Positions 22,079 to 23,808 of a DNA stretch of 23,808 nucleotides are shown in pieces. Source of the DNA: Fluviibacter sp041311015 (lineage in GTDB: Bacteria; Pseudomonadota; Gammaproteobacteria; Burkholderiales; Rhodocyclaceae). Each line of letters starts with the position of its first letter. Position 1 is the stretch's first letter. The notes beneath the pieces were generated by a model. The model was not told where the DNA came from and did not search any database. It was given only the letters and a program-made list of their open reading frames with translations. Location: NCBI GenBank assembly GCA_041311015.1, contig JBFYKG010000014.1, positions 1-23,808 of the forward strand, given 5' to 3'. The translations under genes were made by a program, and so were the position numbers.

Positions 22079-22357
22079 CTAGCCTCCGCACACGGGTGGC
22101 AAGATGGCCAGCGTGGCGCACGCGCCTATGGCTTCATCGGAAGCAAAAATCTTCTGGTTATCGGCAAGCACGGACTTGGCAAGCAGATCCTGATCATTGA
22201 AAGCCGGATTAAGCTGCTGAAGTGCGTTACCCAGCGCTGACTTAACCTCGTTGGCGGTCGCGTTGACCGAAACCGACAGGGTAACGGGCTGGTCGTAAAT
22301 ACGACGGAAGGCACCAAATAGCTGGATGGCAATGTGTTGGTTTTGATCTGCAGGCAT
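22079..22357 (-). CDS. moaD: Molybdopterin synthase sulfur carrier subunit MoaD
   Basis: A 92-residue ubiquitin-fold protein ending in the required Gly-Gly (L-P-P-V-C-G-G). MoeB adenylates this end and a rhodanese or sulfurtransferase turns it into a thiocarboxylate. L-F-G-A-F-R at 13-18 is the usual opening. The Cys just before Gly-Gly replaces the more common Ala or Ser. It lies 5 bp downstream of the TauE/SafE gene and 1 bp before moaE, so the three form one unit. Confidence 0.94.
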   Translation of the reverse strand: MPADQNQHIAIQLFGAFRRIYDQPVTLSVSVNATANEVKSALGNALQQLNPAFNDQDLLAKSVLADNQKIFASDEAIGACATLAILPPVCGG

Positions 22358-22362
22358 GATGA

Positions 22363-23181
22363 TCAGAAAAGATGGAATGCGCTGAGCATCATACTCAGCG
22401 CCACAGCAAACGCAAATACGGCAAAGGCCTGCTGCAGATGCGGTCCGCGAATCTTTTCGCCAAACTGCCGTGAAACCAATAGACCCATCAGTGCACCGAT
22501 TGCAAAGGGCCAGGCGATCTCCCAGGATAAGTCACCGGCAAGACTGGCAATGCCAACACCGCCGAGTGCGACGATGGTCATGGCACCGAGTGAGGTGGCG
22601 ATGATCGAATTCATGGGCAGGTCTGTAAAGCGCTTTAGCGCCGGCACAATGACAAAGCCGCCGCCCACACCCAGCAAACCCGACAAAAAACCGGCCAGCA
22701 TGCCCGAAAGCAGCATCGCCTTGAAGCAGGGGAGCGTCCAGGTGAGCTTGCCCCGGGTCTGATCCAGCATGCATGGGGTGCCACAGGCCATTTCCGCGGA
22801 TTGCCCCTGCAGCTCCTTGCGGGCCAGTCGGAACATGGTGATGGAAACGTATAAAAGGACGAGTGAGAACAGGCCAGTCAGTGGCGCGTTGGGTACCCGT
22901 TGCGCGGTATATAGCCCAAGGGGAGATAGACAGAGACCGGCGGCTGAGAGGACCATTGCAGCCTTGTACCGGAGGATGCCGCGGCGGAAACCGATTAGGG
23001 CGCCTACGCCGGCCGCAAGGGCGACGGCGACCAGAGCGATCGGCGAGGCCTGTGATAGCGGCAGCCCCAGACCGAACACCAGAACAGGCACCGCAATGAT
23101 GGCACCGCCTGCTCCGGTCAGGCCGAGGATGCTTCCGGATATGAGTCCGAGTGCAATCGGTATCAGTTGAATGGAATCCAT
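22363..23181 (-). CDS. TauE/SafE family permease (copy 2)
   Basis: A 272-residue inner-membrane protein with the two glycine-rich repeats of the family: L-G-L-T-G-A-G-G-A at 19-27 and L-L-G-V-G-G-G at 169-175. The loop between its halves carries C-G-T-P-C (133-137) and P-C at 151-152, cysteines also found in relatives that sit next to persulfide dioxygenase genes. These are thought to export sulfite or a similar product. It starts 49 bp from the divergent persulfide-dioxygenase-like gene and heads a unit with moaD and moaE. No clear ribosome binding site is visible. Confidence 0.87.
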   Translation of the reverse strand: MDSIQLIPIALGLISGSILGLTGAGGAIIAVPVLVFGLGLPLSQASPIALVAVALAAGVGALIGFRRGILRYKAAMVLSAAGLCLSPLGLYTAQRVPNAPLTGLFSLVLLYVSITMFRLARKELQGQSAEMACGTPCMLDQTRGKLTWTLPCFKAMLLSGMLAGFLSGLLGVGGGFVIVPALKRFTDLPMNSIIATSLGAMTIVALGGVGIASLAGDLSWEIAWPFAIGALMGLLVSRQFGEKIRGPHLQQAFAVFAFAVALSMMLSAFHLF

Positions 23182-23191
23182 GGGAGCTACA

Positions 23192-23210
23192 GATTATAAT
23201 GTTGTAAATC
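23192..23210. promoter_or_regulatory. Shared promoter/operator element of the divergent permease and dioxygenase genes
   Basis: The 49-bp gap holds ATTATAAT (23193-23200), which reads as a perfect TATAAT -10 on both strands, inside an imperfect dyad with arms GATT and AATC. A divergent promoter that a single repressor could cover is plausible; BigR/SqrR-type ArsR regulators do this for similar gene pairs. Neither -35 element is convincing. Confidence 0.4.
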
Positions 23211-23230
23211 GTAACCCACGGGTGACCGCC

Positions 23231-23808
23231 ATGGCAACCACGCAGACGCCAATTGTTGTTCCCTTCTTTGATCAAGCGACCTGGACCGTAACCTATGTTG
23301 TGCACCAGGGGCAGGGCACAGCCTGTGCGATCGTTGATCCGGTCCTGGATTATGACCCGAAGTCGGGCCGCACAGCCACGCGCTCTGCCGATCAGGTGAT
23401 CGAATATGTGACCTCGATGGATCTCAAGCTGGCATGGATTCTAGAGACGCATGCCCACGCCGATCATCTAACGGCAGCGCAGTACCTCCGGAGTCAGCTG
23501 GGTGGCATGGTCGGTATCGGTGAGCATATCTGCACGGTACAGGCGGTTTTCAAAGACATCTTCAATCTCGAACCGCAGTTTCAGACCGATGGATCCCAGT
23601 TTGATCACCTCTTCGTCGACGCGGAGCGCTTCGCGATCGGTGCACTGGAGGGTGAGGTCATGTATCTGCCCGGCCATACCCCTGCTTGTGTGGGCTATAA
23701 GATTGGTGATGCGGTCTTTGTGGGCGACACAATTGCCATGCCAGACGTGGGCACCGCCCGCTGTGATTTCCCCGGGGGGAATGCCTCGGTGCTCTACCAG
23801 TCCATCCG
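23231..23808 (+). CDS. Persulfide dioxygenase-like metallo-beta-lactamase protein (5' part)
   Basis: The first 192 residues are seen; the frame is open to the window end. Metal-binding motifs: T-H-A-H-A-D-H at 73-79, His149 in L-P-G-H-T-P-A-C, and Asp166 in F-V-G-D-T. P-D-V-G-T-A-R-C-D-F-P-G-G at 171-183 is the hallmark of the ETHE1/Blh persulfide dioxygenase group, which uses non-haem iron to oxidise glutathione persulfide to sulfite in the cytoplasm. The two residues before P-D (Ala-Met after Ile) vary slightly from the usual form. The pairing with a divergent TauE/SafE permease is common for this group. It may carry a C-terminal rhodanese domain outside the window. Confidence 0.9.
   Translation, partial: MATTQTPIVVPFFDQATWTVTYVVHQGQGTACAIVDPVLDYDPKSGRTATRSADQVIEYVTSMDLKLAWILETHAHADHLTAAQYLRSQLGGMVGIGEHICTVQAVFKDIFNLEPQFQTDGSQFDHLFVDAERFAIGALEGEVMYLPGHTPACVGYKIGDAVFVGDTIAMPDVGTARCDFPGGNASVLYQSI

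Noticed and set aside
22532..23305. 257-codon frame overlapping the second TauE/SafE gene
   Set aside because: It is an out-of-frame reading of the permease gene, rich in Arg, His and Pro, and would run through the divergent promoter and the start of the dioxygenase gene.
1..23808. Mobile elements, CRISPR arrays or tRNA-linked integration
   Set aside because: No transposase, integrase, direct repeat array or tRNA gene was seen; genes are intact and tightly packed.

Overview
The window reads as chromosomal DNA of a sulfur-oxidising, chemolithotrophic proteobacterium, most likely a betaproteobacterium. This rests on a full set of sox genes, a PPi-PFK-like phosphofructokinase, a three-subunit transhydrogenase, a DUF3422 protein and a moderately GC-rich, tightly packed layout. 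The taxon is inferred from gene content, not from a marker gene. No rRNA, tRNA, insertion sequence, phage gene or CRISPR array was seen. No stretch longer than about 300 bases lacks a gene; the largest gap is 1402-1552.

Layout. (1) 1-2559: the 3' end of a phosphofructokinase gene, a small monoheme cytochrome c on the minus strand, then a divergent pair on the plus strand (TauE/SafE permease and a DUF2798 protein). (2) 15905 down to 2564, all minus strand, no gap above 54 bp: soxC-soxD-soxY-soxZ-soxA-soxX-soxB, an exported DsrE-like protein, a YeeE/YedE thiosulfate-type transporter, a Tat-exported dienelactone-hydrolase-fold protein, moaA, a moaC-moaB fusion, moeA and a moeB-rhodanese gene. 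(3) A divergent DsbC-like thioredoxin-fold gene (15990-16568), separated from soxC by an AT-rich gap with a perfect 7-bp palindrome, and a clear hairpin terminator after it. (4) 17186 down: an exported rhodanese. (5) 21474 down to 17304: DUF3422, pntA1, pntA2, pntB. (6) 23181 down to 21574: a second TauE/SafE permease, moaD, moaE. (7) 23231 to the end: a divergent persulfide-dioxygenase-like metallo-beta-lactamase gene, cut by the window edge.

How it fits together. SoxXA joins thiosulfate to the SoxY cysteine carried by SoxYZ, SoxB removes sulfate, and SoxCD oxidises the remaining sulfane sulfur. SoxC is a molybdoenzyme of the sulfite-oxidase family, which uses the plain Mo-molybdopterin cofactor. 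The two flanking moa/moe blocks supply every step needed for that form: MoaA and MoaC make cPMP, MoaD/MoaE and MoeB-rhodanese make molybdopterin, and the MoaB domain and MoeA insert molybdenum. No mobA (guanylation) gene is present, which fits. Around this core are sulfur transporters (YeeE and two TauE/SafE), periplasmic sulfur or thiol-handling proteins (DsrE-like, rhodanese, DsbC-like), and a persulfide dioxygenase. The transhydrogenase would supply NADPH from NADH. The most notable features are the apparent sox-molybdopterin transcription unit, the exported DsrE-YeeE pair, the exported hydrolase, and the palindromic elements in the divergent promoters.
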